Position numbers and translations under genes: made by a program
DNA from: Tyto alba
Lineage: Eukaryota > Chordata > Aves > Strigiformes > Tytonidae
Direction: 5' to 3'
Assembly: GCF_018691265.1 (NCBI RefSeq)
Contig: NW_024881321.1
Span: forward strand, 27,723,198 to 27,787,197
DNA: 64,000 nucleotides
The notes under the pieces: model-generated
Told to the model about the DNA's origin: nothing
What the model saw: the letters and a program-made list of their open reading frames with translations, nothing else
The model's database searches: none
Shown: in pieces, positions 1-12,323 of the stretch
How the letters are laid out: each line of letters starts with the position of its first letter
Numbering within the stretch: the first letter of the stretch is position 1

Positions 1-1400
1 ATTTTTATTTTCCCAAGTAAGAAACTGAGGACACTTTAGCTAAGCTGAAATTGCCTTTCTACTTTGCAATTCAGTTCTCGGCACACCTTTCCTCCTCCTC
101 AACTTTGACGGGTTTTCTTCCCAGCTCCCAGCAAAGGGACTGGCAGTCTGGGGAGGGACTCTGCCTCCCAAATTTCCTCCAGCCTTGGCGGCAGGGAGGG
201 AAGCCAGGGGCTGACTCAGGCCAGACGCAAGCTCAGATGCTTGTTTACAGCCCGGCTTGCAAAGGCAGCGTGTCCCTGTCCCGGTCTTGCTGGGCTGGGC
301 AGGCTGCACCCCGGGGATGCTGCCCCGTCCGCACGCTCAAGGTTGTTTTTCTCAGAGCCAGTACAAATCCAGGAGCTCAGCTATGGCCAGCGCCGCCACG
401 ACATCCTTCCCTTGACACCAGCGACCGTGCTTTTTGTTGCCACTGAGATGAGCATGCAGGGCAGCCTGTTCTTAAAGCAGCCTGGGACCCCTCTAATTTT
501 CTCAGCACCAAGGGAGCGCACCCCGTGCCACCAGGCAGGACTCCCACTCCTCCCTCCACTGGGTTCCACGCGGGATGCGGGGCACAGTATAGGGGGTGTG
601 GGGTGCAGGACGTGGGACGCAGGTTGCAGGACGTGGGATGTGGGGGTGTGGGATGCAGGACGTGGGATGCAGGGTGCTGTCTGCCTCGCAGTCCAGCTAG
701 CGGAGGGGCGAAGCGGCAAACCCAAAACGCGTCTCCCGCTAACACACAGAATTGTGGACAGCAGCAACAGCAAGCCTGAAGGCAGCCCCATTCCCAGTCC
801 CGGTCTTGGACCTCCCTCTGCTAAATGGATTAGGCAAAAGCATGTGGGGACTGGGGGCTTTTTGCATGGCACCCACCAGAAGGTGCCCGGTTTCCTTGCC
901 CTCCCTCAGCTGACACCCTCAAATCTGCATGGCCCCACTGCTTTCACATAGAGCCACACAGCTGCCAAGGGGGCCCTGCCAGGTCGGAGGGGTTGGCAAC
1001 ATCAATTTTCTCTACAGCAGCAGCATGTTGAATAAGGGGAAGGGTGGGCTCTGCTCTCCCTGTGCTGCACGGAGGGAGCCCAGAGGCAGCAGGCAGGAGC
1101 TCGCTCCCGCACCGCCTGCACCCCACCGAGAGGGAAAAGCCAGCACCCGCTGCCCTCCGTCACTCAGGAAAGCACTCCAACCCTGTCACCGTGCCCGCAT
1201 AGAACCTCCTGGGAGTGCCCAGCTGCCTCCAGCCCCAAAAAGCAAAGCGGTGGTGGTGACAGCGGCGGTGCTCGAGGTACCGCAGCGGGTTCCCCGTGGC
1301 CCCGCTGCACGCACACGCGTCCGCGTGTATCCGCATGCCCTCAGCACCCTCCCGTCTGTTTGCACACACTCATCCACAGCACAGGCAGGGTGATCGGTAT
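1..1400. other. GC-rich intergenic DNA, no gene recognised
   Basis: This stretch is noticeably richer in G+C than the next 8 kb and has a CpG-dense part at about 1180-1345. Long open frames occur on both strands in overlapping positions, as expected when stop codons are rare in GC-rich DNA. None shows a recognisable domain, splice-bounded exon or initiation context. It also contains the minisatellite at 572-676. It could be the shore of a CpG island belonging to a gene outside the window, but this cannot be shown from here. Confidence 0.5.
572..676 (+). repeat. Small minisatellite, GCAGGACGTGGGA units
   Basis: The 13-mer GCAGGACGTGGGA occurs exactly at 605-617, 626-638 and 655-667, separated by G/T-rich filler such as TGTGGGGT and ATGTGGGGGTGTGG. 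Units are therefore spaced 21 and 29 bases apart, an irregular short minisatellite that is G-rich on the plus strand. No function is implied. Its copy number may vary between individuals. Confidence 0.8.
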
Positions 1401-2707
1401 GTGATAAATTGCAAAGCTGCATACTAAATTACGTTTTTATGCCTTCCAGACATAGTCACCTGCATTTTCTGTCCCATCTCATACCCTTCTCTGTTGGCTT
1501 TGCTCTCCATATTCCCAAGCACAAAACAGCTAACAGCAGCTGCCATTTATTTTTTTTTCTTTTTTTAATTTGACCTGCCAGGTAAAAATTCCCTCCTTTC
1601 CTATCAAATCTCTGCTTCTGCAGGTGGTTAAAGGTCTACAGTACTTTATGTTCTCAGCTAGCCCAAGAGGCAACCACCGTCACCACCACCACCATGTCTC
1701 CAGCTACCAGCCAACATCCAGCTCCTGGCTGCAGCAGACATTAGATTAGGAATCGTATGCAGAGAGCTACTGAAACTTGTCCAAAGCTGTTGGGCTAAAT
1801 CCCCCCGTGAGGCCTTCTGACTTGTCCAGGACTGCAGTAGCCAAGGTTCAACACAAGGCTTACTTGGGACCAGCTTGAAGATTTTCTGTGTGGTAAATCG
1901 AGGGTGGAGAGGTTTCCACCGAGAGAGGGGGGAATTTTAGCTTTCCTGTGGGTTGCTTGTCTGTCATCCTGGAAATTCCTGAGCTTTCTTATAACATAAA
2001 ATTATGACAGTATGATGTACGGTGAAAGGTTTTAAAGTGGAAAAAACCCAACCTATTCATGTGGTTGAGTTGCACTCTCAGTTTTGCTACAGGTACTGTA
2101 CAGAGTTGAAGTCAATAAGGCTACCAACATGAAGAAAGTGTTGCCGGTGTTTACAGAGCCCCAAGTCATCTGGCTTTAGAGGCAGAACGCTGGAGTGCCA
2201 ATAACGTTATTAAAAACTCTCTGCAATTGTTCCAAAATATTTCTTTAATAAAAGGTAACATATACAGAATAGCCCATGTTGGGGCAGAGTATAAAGATTT
2301 TGCTGGCACTTGTTTGGGAAGGGATGCATTAACCGATGTCTTATGACCCAAAGCATGATTGAAAAAAATTATACCACACAGAAAGTATTTCGTAGAAACA
2401 CAGCCGTACTGGAAGCCTGCATGCACTGCAAGCCTGTCTGACAACACACAGCCCTTAAGCAGCCTTGTTCTCCCATCACAAACACTTTCACAAAATCGTA
2501 GTCATCTGACACTTAAGATTTAAGCTGAACTTTGCACAGTTTTGTACCACGGTTTCCAAGCATGTCTTTTTTTCATTCTTCTAGCAGTTGGACTGGTGTC
2601 TGGGGTCCCACTAGAGCTGCTATCTGTGTGTCTCAAAAATTCAAATCATTACATTCAGACAGAAAGAGCATTCAGACATAAATAAGCATTTTGAAATATT
2701 TAAATAC

Positions 2708-2711
2708 TTTT

Positions 2712-2742
<31 letters not shown>

Positions 2743-2753
2743 AAAAAAAAAAA
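2708..2753. repeat. T9-(AT)n-A12 simple repeat
   Basis: Nine T residues are followed by about 12 alternating AT units and then 12 A residues. The whole block can fold on itself, T-tract with A-tract around the self-complementary AT core. It is a likely length-variable microsatellite. Confidence 0.9.
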
Positions 2754-3468
2754 TAGAGTTCAGTTCAGAAAAGCCAGAACAAAATTCATTCACGTGAGGG
2801 GGATTCTCTTCCTAAATCCGTTCTGAAATGAGACTTAGGCTCCTCAGGCTCTAGGCAACTTACATTTTACTAATTTAATCCAAAAAACTGTAAAATTATC
2901 GAAACAATTCTCTGACCTGTACATAATATGTAACACACCCATAATACAGAATTTTAAAATTTTCTTCTATAAAAAAATACAGATATGTAAGTATGTAAGC
3001 ATACATACATGTGATAATCATATAGCTAATATATCACATGTATCTATGAGAGAGAAATGTCGAGCTGTGCAACATACACTACAAATATGCTGTATGTGCC
3101 TACTTTCTGTCACAGGTGTCACAGTAACATATGATTATACATCAAACGCGTGCTACATACACTGAATATACTTTGTACACATGGGTATTTATTAAAAGCT
3201 GAAATAATCATTGTGAATGGAAAATGGAGTACACCCTCCTCCTTGTTTCACGTCATACAGAAAAGATCCCCATGCAGACAAGGAGAGGGCTGTGAGCAGA
3301 TTTCGCCAGCCTAGGGGAAGCGCTGTTTTTCTGGCAGAAAGAAGGACGTTGCTAAACTGTCAGGACTTTTTGTGCCGGTGTGCAGCAGAAGGCAGATCCT
3401 TCTCGGAGCAGGGCTTGGCTTTTTGTCACTTGGATTTAGTGCCTCCTCAGGAGCCCTTTCCTCACCTC

Positions 3469-3469
<1 letters not shown>

Positions 3470-3503
<34 letters not shown>
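3470..3503 (+). repeat. Poly(A) homopolymer, 34 A
   Basis: An uninterrupted run of 34 A follows CTCACCTCC. It is the longest pure A-tract in the window. A matching poly(T) of 21 lies at 3859-3879, about 350 bases downstream. A run this long could be the young tail of a retroposed insert, but the upstream sequence matches no family I recognise. It is also prone to length error in assembly. Confidence 0.85.
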
Positions 3504-3505
<2 letters not shown>

Positions 3506-6500
3506 GATTAGGTTTGTGCTCTCCAGGTGTATCTGTACCTCATCTGACTTACCAAAGCTTGTCTCGGCAAGAGGCAGCTGAGATCCTCTGAGCAAAGCCC
3601 CTTGCAAATAGGGAGTGTTCACCAGCAGCAGCCTGCGGTTTTGCATGTGCTTTTTCAGTTTCCAACCCCCTTGCCCCTCAACATGCCACCCCCCTAATCC
3701 AACAGACACACTTGCCATAAAATCAAACACCGGGAAGGCAACAGCCGCCCACCTCTCACGCGCCGCTTCCAAACCCAGTCCTGCAGTTTTTACAGCATCC
3801 AGCAGCCACGACTTTCAGCAGCTTGGCCGAAAGTGTAGACTTAGCCACTGGTTTGTGATTTTTTTTTTTTTTTTTTTTTCTTCCCTAGATGGTGCTTTTA
3901 TGCTCTGCAGGCACAGGTGGGATCACCCCAGGGGGCTCGGCACTATGGTGCGGCCGGGATGTCTGTGCGGGGGCTCCCTGTGCAGACACATGCACGCCGT
4001 GGTCCAAGGCCCATGTCCCCCTGCAGAACACTTGCACCTTAGAGAAACAGAGTGAAAAAGCTCAAACTCCTTCCTCAGACTTGTCTGTAATTCCCATGTA
4101 TCGCTCACATGATGTGTAAAGATCATCTGCTAGCCAGAGACCCCTGATGGAAGTTTCTACTATCTGCAATACCTAGAGGCAGATGTAGTGAGTAAGAGCA
4201 GGCTTACGAAAACCCTCGGCATGTCTGCCTCGTGCAGCGTGAAACAGGGTTGATGAAGATGACAGACAGCACTGATTTAGATTGAAGCTCCCACACTGTA
4301 ACCTCTTAGCCTAGAAGAGGTACCAGGCTACCTTGTTCTTGTCTTATTTCAGCTCAAGACTATCAGTGTAATAGGAAAAATATGTGTGTGTGTATGCACA
4401 TAGTTCCTTTTATTTGTCCCACGAGGTTTCTCCTCTGGAAAGATGAGAGAGTCTGTAATGGATCCCCTTCATTACAGCGGTCAGTACTGATGGTCTGTCA
4501 CAGTTGGAGGAAAATGCATGTATGTAGAGTAATTTTAAAAAAGTATCTTTTGCCACGTTGGTGCTGAAAACTGCTTCAAAAGCTGTTATGATCCATCATG
4601 GCAATGAGCACTTATGGACTTTTAAATCCACAAATTAGATGCTGTGCACAGGAACTAGAGGCAATTACATTCAGCTCATTGCGTGGAGCCTCAGCCTCAC
4701 AAATCCAGCTTCAGCACACGCCTCCCAGCATGCTAAAACCCAGCATTTGCTTGTTTATGTATTTATTTATGTACAGGTAGGGGTGAAGCTATTAAAACTG
4801 GACACATAAATAAAATAAAATTCTGAGAGAGAGATAAAGACAAAATATTCTTTTTTTTTCCCGAAACAAACTCTTCATGAACTTTTATCTATAATATTAA
4901 GCAGCCTCAATACTGTAGTTTTCAATTAGCAGAGACCACAGGTGCATGTGTACACAAACACACACACAGTCACATACTCAAACTTCTCAACACTAAGAAA
5001 ACCCAGAAAAAAAAAGCCTGTGCTGACAGTTGCACAGAATTTGAGTTTTAAAAATCCCACCTGAATGAGAACCTCACAGCTTAAATGTATGCAGAGTTAG
5101 CATATTTTTATGGCTATCCTAAGTCTCTACAAAATTGATTTAATTGGAAAGACCTACAGACACTTAAAGGTAAAAGAAGGAAAATAACACCATAGAAGAA
5201 AACAGCGTCAGACAATTTTTGCGAGGGTTTATACAGGTAGTTCAACTCCCGGGTCTGCCACATTGCCTTTCTGACAGCCAAGCCCATGCAGCACGATGAA
5301 GGATGTTACAATGCACCAAAACTCTTCTGACCTAAAAAATTCATCAGCACCTCTCATTACTTGCCATTTCACTGATAACAGTGTGAAGTTTTCCTTCTCA
5401 GAACAGCAGTGTAAAGTGGGAAATGGGGTAAATTCCTTGCTCCTCCCCTAGAAAAAAGCAATGAGGATGTGTTTCCCCCCTGTCTTTTTGAAAAGCTTTG
5501 TCTAATCATGCAGTGAAACAGAAGCTGTGAAACTTTCTGTCATTAACTAAACCCCAAAGATTGGAAAAAGAGAGGAAACCAGTGTTCAGTTATCCCCCAA
5601 ATCTTTGACAAGGGTGCATTTGCTTCATCCCTGCTTCCTGAGAGATCCCAGTTTCACTGGCAGTTTCTCCAAAAACAGGCAAGACTTTGGGTCTCAAGAG
5701 CGTTGTCGCTTGTGAGGGAATCGGAGCATTCTCAGAAGACAAAACATGCAAGACTTCCTGCGTGGAGTTGGGCATGGGAAACCCCCGCGGGAGGCGGAGG
5801 GAAAGGTCCATGGCAGAGGGGAGGGGAACAGAGGGGGGGGACACCAGGAGCCAGGGGAACCTGGAAGCAAGTTAGGGTTAACTGGTTTCAAAACTATTTA
5901 GGAAATAATGTCAAAACTACAACTTAGCAGCGCACACTGAAATGGATGTGCTCGGGGCTGATCCTTCACTTCAAAACAGACAAGAAGGGAGAGGACAAAT
6001 GCTTGTCTGAAATAAATTGGGATGCCAGTTCTGAGAAGAAATGAATAATAGGAAACACGGGCAATGTAAATGAAATGCTACCTAGTAGACATTTTCTGCT
6101 GTATAAATTAAGGAGCTGCTAAAGGAAATACTTTATTACCCAGCATATAATTAATGTGTGGGACCTTAAGCCACAGATACCATTGAGGCTAGAAGAAGAA
6201 GATTTAAAAATGGGTTAGTATTTATATGGATGGCATGAATATTGAGAATCGTGGTGCATTAGCTAGGATAAAAACCAGGTTACGTTCCAACACAAGGAGA
6301 CTTGTCATACAAGAAAACTGCCTAAAAATTTATTTTGCGTTATGCCCATGTCTTGTGGTTGCAGAGGCCTCTGAGGAGGAACCAGGGGCCACTGCCTCCA
6401 ACAGCAATACCACAGCTGGCAGGCTGGGACAGAGGGTCTCCTGGGCAACACGGGCTGAGCGCATCCACGCGGGCTCGTGCCTCTGGCCGGCTTGTTGGAG

Positions 6501-9500
6501 CTACCTGCTCTGTTGTAAGGTGCTGACCTTGCCAGGACCTGCCCTCCCACCTCCTCTCCAGGCACCCGAAAGGCTCTGGATGAGCACTTATGGCCAAGGG
6601 CATTGGAGGGGGCTCAGGGACCACGGGATGCCAAATTGAGGTCTTGGGACAGAAGAGGGAAGCCGGGAATGTCATGGCCACACCAACAGTCAGTCACATA
6701 CAGCCTATACCATTTTTTTTAACTCAGTAATGAGAGTTAAGAGGCAAACTTCCCTTAAGAACAATTAACACTGTAATTCTCCACAATGCAATTTCTCACC
6801 TCCTTCTCCACCATATACAGTGCTGGCCACAATTTCAGACAGTGAGCAAGACTACCTGCAACTGCTGTTGATGTTTTTTTTTCACTACAAAGACACGCGA
6901 GAAATGTCACGGCTTCATGACATCGCTTTGCTGCCTTTCTTCCTCTTCTTGTATGCAGTCTGTTAATGCTGTCTAGCTGGACTTTATTTTGCTGAGCTAC
7001 CACATGCCTCAAACATGCTTATTGCTATACAGGAAATAAATAAGTATTAAATGCTGTATAAAAAAACAATAAATATTAAATCTTCTAAGCCACACTTCTG
7101 GAAATCTCAACAAAATGGCTTGGAGGTGGAATGCCTCTGCCATGCAGGTGGCTTGCTGTTGAAATTGTGTGGATGAAGAGCAAAGGAATTTATATGGCCA
7201 AGAAATGCACTCCAGAAGACTGTCACTGCAAGAGACCTGCCAAAACAGATTAAAACATTAGTTTGGATGATAAGAAGTTATATCAACATGCACCCTGGTA
7301 CCAAAGGAAATTCCCTGGGGATGCCTCCAGGAATGTCTAAGATTTGAGCTGAAGCACAGTGGGGAGATCCTTAAGCGAGCAACAGATAAAGTAGTGGTGG
7401 AGTTGAGAGCGGCACAGCTCTGTCAGCAAGGCACTGCGCTTGAGTCGGGCTGAGAGGGGCAACTGTGTCGCTCAAGCAGAGCGTTGCGCTCTCCTAACTG
7501 AGCCGCTCCTGGTTTTGGCCCTGAATCTCCAGCACGCCCGCAGCTGCAACACGCGACCTGCCAAGCCGGGATGCGGGATCAGCGGCGGAAGGCCACCACA
7601 ACGGATGATCCAACGCATAACCAAACTAGGACTCCGACACCTGGCAGAAACAACGACTTGCACAGTGGCGTTGCAAATGCTCCCTTTAGCATTTGCCCAC
7701 CGCCTCCCTGGTCTCTCATAATTTGATGGCTTCTCTGCACAGTAACTCGCCTTAACCAAGAAGGTGGGAAGATACTCCCCTCCAAGGTGCCTCCAGCACT
7801 TTGTGACTAAGGTACTCTCTTGGCAGCAGAAATAGCTGACTAGGAATTCCCACCCAGGTCCCTTATGCCTCTGCTGGGTGTCTGACCCCTCAGGCTGTGG
7901 GCTGCAGCTGATGTGCTTGCACAGCACAATGCCAAGATGCCTTGGTAACATCTTTGGAGAGGGGCTGTAACATCAGGGCTAACTGTCCAGGTGGAGCACC
8001 GTCCTAACACACCTCTGTAGCACCGGTTCAGCAGTGGCCCTGTGCTGGTTTATGTTACATTATGCCTTTCTCTGACTGCTTGCTCTCACTCTTTCTCCCC
8101 CAACACCCCAAAAAGGTGCTGGCTAAGAACCCCAGCAGCTGGAGTTGCCTGACCACATACCAGAGGTGGTACCTATGCTCCACCTCACTGCTCTGAATTT
8201 CTGTGGGCTTGCTTACACAGCTCTCAACACTTCACACAAGTTTCTGTGAATTATATCTCCTCCACCAGCATTGGGACAGGGAGCCTGGGACTCCAGATTA
8301 TGCGGAGCAAACACGTCTCCATCCCCAGGCCTAACTCTACATCAAAACTATATACAGGTCACTGTCACAGATATATTAAAGCCCCAAAGATGGACTTGCT
8401 GAAGAGTTTTAAAGAGCACTTTGAGACTAATGGATAGCTTCACACGGTGTAATGTGCCAGCCTGGAGTAGATCCTCAGCATATAAAGAATCAGTGACTGT
8501 AAACTAGGAGTGGAAATTGGAAGAGGCAAAGCACAGTGCAGAACTGAAGAGAAATCACTGAGCAACTAATGTGATAGGGGAGGAATTGAAATGGAGAAAT
8601 GCATCCTATTTCTGTGCCCAAAACAGGTGGCAAAGTGAGGAGGAGATTTTCTTAAAAAAAAAAAAAAAAATTTAGAAGTAGCAAAAGACTTTCCATTAAA
8701 AAATGTTGAGGAAAATCTTTGCACAGCTATGGGAGAAAAGAAAAAGGTGGCCTACGATTATGCTGCAAAAGAACTTGCCTCCAAATCCAAAATGCGTCAC
8801 AATGATAAATGGAAAGAAGTTAAACCTCCAAATGCTATGACTATCCTCAGTTCTGTTCTGGACAGATGTTTGATGTATTGTATCTCTCTGTGACAGAGAC
8901 CTGAGGGTTCTGAGTTTTTTTTTTTTTTTTTTATTATTATTTAATATTTTAGCAAAACTTGTATAGCTTGTCATGCCAGCAAGGTATTTTTTAATTAAAA
9001 TGAAATGTATGTATGTGGGGTGAGCCAGAGTTTATGAGGAGCTTCTTCAGGGGGAAAATGAATCAGTCCAGGATTTTCAAGAAGGATTCAAGGCTAAGCT
9101 TTAGCTTACTAGCTCGGGAGGAATGTAAATTAGAGTGTACTTACCAGACAGGGAAACCTGGGATGGGAACCTGGGAGGTTCTCCAGCCGGGGAGGGCGTC
9201 CGCCCTCGCAGCTCTGCACGGCAGGGAAAGCAGATGTTTTCCAGCAATGGGGGCAATACGAACAGGAGGTGCAGTCAGTAACATTTAGCATAGTGAGGCC
9301 AGAGCCCAGTGGCGGTTAAAAGTCAGCCGTATGGATACCTTGAGGAAGAACCTGGGTATGTGCCACGGGGTTAGCGGCTGCTGAGTTTGTTTCCCAGGGA
9401 GGGAGAAGGGCCAGAATGCACACACGCCTGTTGCAGACTGGAAAAGTGCTGCTCAGCTCCTCTTGGAGTGGCTGTAATGGTGCCCAGCGACTGGCCTGCT

Positions 9501-9706
9501 CACGAAACTTCAGGCAGATACTTTTCCCTTTACTCCATCTAAGATTGTCTTGCTGCCTGTACGGAAGCCCTTTGGAAACCAGGAACAAACTGTCCCCTCA
9601 TTCTGAAAAATTTCTGAAGCCGTTAGAAAGCTGCTTTTACCAGGCCTGATAAGCTTAGTTTTCATGGCTTTCCCCTGCATTAGAGAGGCTGTTCATAAAA
9701 AATAAT

Positions 9707-9798
9707 ATTTAGTATTATAATGTAATGCCCCGTTGTGTTTCCACAGGCACAGCAGCATCAGTGGCATGTACTTTTTATGTAGTGCATTTAGTATTATA
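9707..9798. repeat. 42-bp duplicate flanked by 13-bp direct repeats
   Basis: Positions 9727-9768 are identical over 42 bases to 11538-11579. This copy sits in a very AT-rich neighbourhood that it does not match in composition. It is bracketed by the 13-mer ATTTAGTATTATA at 9707-9719 and again at 9786-9798. The arrangement looks like a short insert flanked by a target duplication, or repair-associated copying from the 11538 locus. No transposon ends are visible. Confidence 0.8.
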
Positions 9799-11537
9799 CT
9801 ATAATAAATAATAGTATTTATACTAAATAATAGTCTGTTTTCCAGTGATCACAAAAAGGAGCCCTTATTGTCATCAAAGTACAATAGGAGGTGTTAAAAG
9901 AGCTTCATGTTCAGCTTTCCTGTGTCAACACTGCCACACTTTATTCAGGCCAAAGTGGAAGTCTTCCCATTGCCCTAACTCCTGGGGCTTGTCAGTGAAT
10001 TAATCTCTGAGGAGGGAGTCTAATCACTGAAGCATCTGACTGAGAAATGGCATTACACCTGAGCGTAGGACTAGCATCAGAGGCTAATGAACACGGGAGA
10101 TGACCCTTTTTTTAAAGGCAATTGCATATAATCATGCATCATGAAACAAAAGAAACATAATTGATGGTAAGAGCAAAAGATGAGAGGTCTAAGTTTATTT
10201 CTCCTTACAACACTTAACGAATGTTATGGATATATTTTATTTTCATATCATTCATATTAATTTCCTGAACATATAATGTGGTCTGTTTTTTCTTATCCTG
10301 GTAGATGAACAATATTCCTCAGGTTTTTTAATTATTTTCTGTGGGTTTTCATTTTTTCTTTTTCCATTGATTTCATAATGTGATATACTTGTAATAAGTA
10401 GTTGTCCTCTCTAAAAATCTTTCTTGATAAACAATACATGTGAATCATCATTTTTCAACCTTGTTCCGAACCATTTCAAAATTAATAGACTAATTAGTAA
10501 CCTAGTAAATTATTACCATAACTATTTTAAAAAACCCAACCACTTTGGTGTGGCCAGAAATTGCTGCTGAGATAATATCCGTGACAGTCTTTTGCAATGC
10601 TCTGCCACAACCCGAGACATGAAAGCTTCTCTGCTATGTGCTGAAGCACGCTCTTGTGGTGGGGCCCAGGGTGCCAAATATGAAATGGTGACTCACGTTC
10701 CCTGGGATCCAGCGATCCTCTCCTCGAATATTTTACATAGCTGGATGCCTAGTCATCCCACCTAACTTGAGGTGTCTGGCTGAGATCCGTGGAGAGGTGC
10801 AGGCGCAAACCCTCACCCCACTGAAGATGCCTGGGGTGACAAAACTCCTCAAAGAGGCATCCCAGGATAGGGATGCAGCTGGCCTGAACTGGGCCATATA
10901 CTCAGGTGCTGGGCAGAGGCAGGGCAGCGCTACTCCAGCTTTGGTCTAGCTAAATTTCACTGGGATTTTCTGCCCCTCCTGCTATTATACAGATACCCAG
11001 CCTTTGTCCTGGCTCTTTCCATATTTCTGGAGTTTTCAACCTTAAGCGACACCGGTGTCTGCATTAGCGCAATGCCGCTGAGAGATTTTTTAATACTGCC
11101 AAAGCAGGATGACAGCCACTGCGTGATGATCCTATATCCAGCTTCATCTTCAGTCTCTCCCCACTACCCAGGGTGTTAACCAGATTATATTTCTATCCAT
11201 CTTGCGCAAGATGAGTATTTCTAAACTGGCTATCCCAGTCTCACAGTCTGCAGCACTATCTGTGTCCACAGCATGAATATTTTTATTTAGTCTCCCATCC
11301 TCCAGAAGTGATTTTTCTTTACTTTTCCTTAAGCAGCAGCGTCTCCAGAGGTGCCCTTTCCTATTATGCCTGCTCAAACATTTACCTTTAAGTCTATGTG
11401 CAGGTGGCAAGTGGGAGCTCCCCTCAGATGGTGACATGTTTCTGCCTGCTTAGGACTCCACCGTGTATCCCTTGGTACTGCAATTATTTTACACTGGTCT
11501 CCTTCTGTCTTGGCACAGGGCTGAAACCTTTCCACCA

Positions 11538-11579
11538 GCCCCGTTGTGTTTCCACAGGCACAGCAGCATCAGTGGCATG
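11538..11579. repeat. Second copy of the 42-bp duplication
   Basis: This is identical to 9727-9768 and in the same orientation, 1.81 kb away. Here its base composition matches its surroundings (mixed, about 50% G+C), so this locus is the more likely source and the 9727 copy the derived one. Confidence 0.8.
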
Positions 11580-12275
11580 AGAAAACGTGAGCTCTGCATC
11601 CATCATGGTCCTCACCAAGGTATCTCCAGGAGCCACCCCACCTGCCACTCAAACCATCACAAAATCGGCAGCTTTCTGATAATGTCATTCATGCTGCTGT
11701 GGCGCAGGAGAGGAACCAGCTTTGCCCTCCTGTTGGCTTCACTGCTGAGAGCCCAGCGAGCCTCAGTAGTGGCATCCAATGTGCCATGATAAGTCCTCCT
11801 GCAGAGTTTTATAGTTTTTGCCATTACACACCAGGAGCCACAAAGAAAGGAGAGCAAAAAATACTTTCTCTCACAAAATGAACATAGGACACTGTACATT
11901 GTTTCCATCAGCAGGCTCCATAAAAACAATGACCAAGGCAGTGATGTCCCTCACACTTTGTGACAGTGACCCTGGCTAAACTTTCAGTGTTTAGACTAGT
12001 GTCACACAGGAGGGATGTTTGATTAATGGAAAGGCTTTTGCTTCTGTGGAATAGCGAGTCTGGCAGAGCAGGTTTCAGATGGTCTCCTGGTAGGTGCATT
12101 ACATGAGATAAAAATTTGGCAAATGAGACCAGTTACTTATGGCAGGGGGACAGGATCTTGTCTAGCATATCAGCAGATACAAAATGAGCTGAGCACCTTG
12201 TACAGGAAAAGGAGAGGAAGCTGTGACACTGGCAGTAGCCAACCACCCACCTGGAGAGGCTTGGGCTGTTGCAGA

Positions 12276-12323
12276 AGTTGAGGTAAATTCCTCTGCAAAG
12301 TTCCAGAGGAATTTACCTCAACT
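12276..12323. repeat. Perfect inverted repeat, 20-bp arms, 8-nt loop
   Basis: The left arm AGTTGAGGTAAATTCCTCTG (12276-12295) is exactly the reverse complement of 12304-12323, separated by the 8 bases CAAAGTTC. The next base pair outward is mismatched, so the arm is 20 bp. A perfect stem of this length is very unlikely by chance in 64 kb. If transcribed it would form a short, fully paired hairpin. Vertebrate microRNA precursors usually have longer, imperfect stems. Confidence 0.95.

Larger units (their letters stand above)
1401..9700. other. Intergenic DNA, mostly AT-rich, no gene seen
   Basis: No exon, RNA gene or well-preserved transposon was recognised. Contents are simple repeats: an AT dinucleotide run near 2718, long A/T homopolymers near 3470, 3859, 8655 and 8917, TG/CA runs near 4380 and 4955, and an ATGT-rich patch near 2990-3030. 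Short stretches around 6360-6660 and 7430-7620 are richer in G+C and carry overlapping open frames without recognisable protein features. Confidence 0.5.

Noticed and set aside
241..1393. Overlapping open frames of 122-236 codons on both strands
   Set aside because: Frames on both strands overlap, they include the translated minisatellite, and they show no domain or splice evidence. Explained by low stop-codon density in GC-rich sequence.
7430..7512. tRNA-like sequence on the minus strand (GGCTCAGTTAGGAGAGCG)
   Set aside because: The D-arm resembles a tRNA A box, but the anticodon stem does not pair in a 7-base loop, no T-arm with GGTTCRANYCC is present, and the acceptor ends do not match. 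At best a degraded tRNA-derived fragment.
11657..11929. 90-codon minus-strand frame with a protein-like C-terminal half
   Set aside because: The second half looks plausible by composition but matches no family I know, has no splice context or upstream partner, and could be chance.
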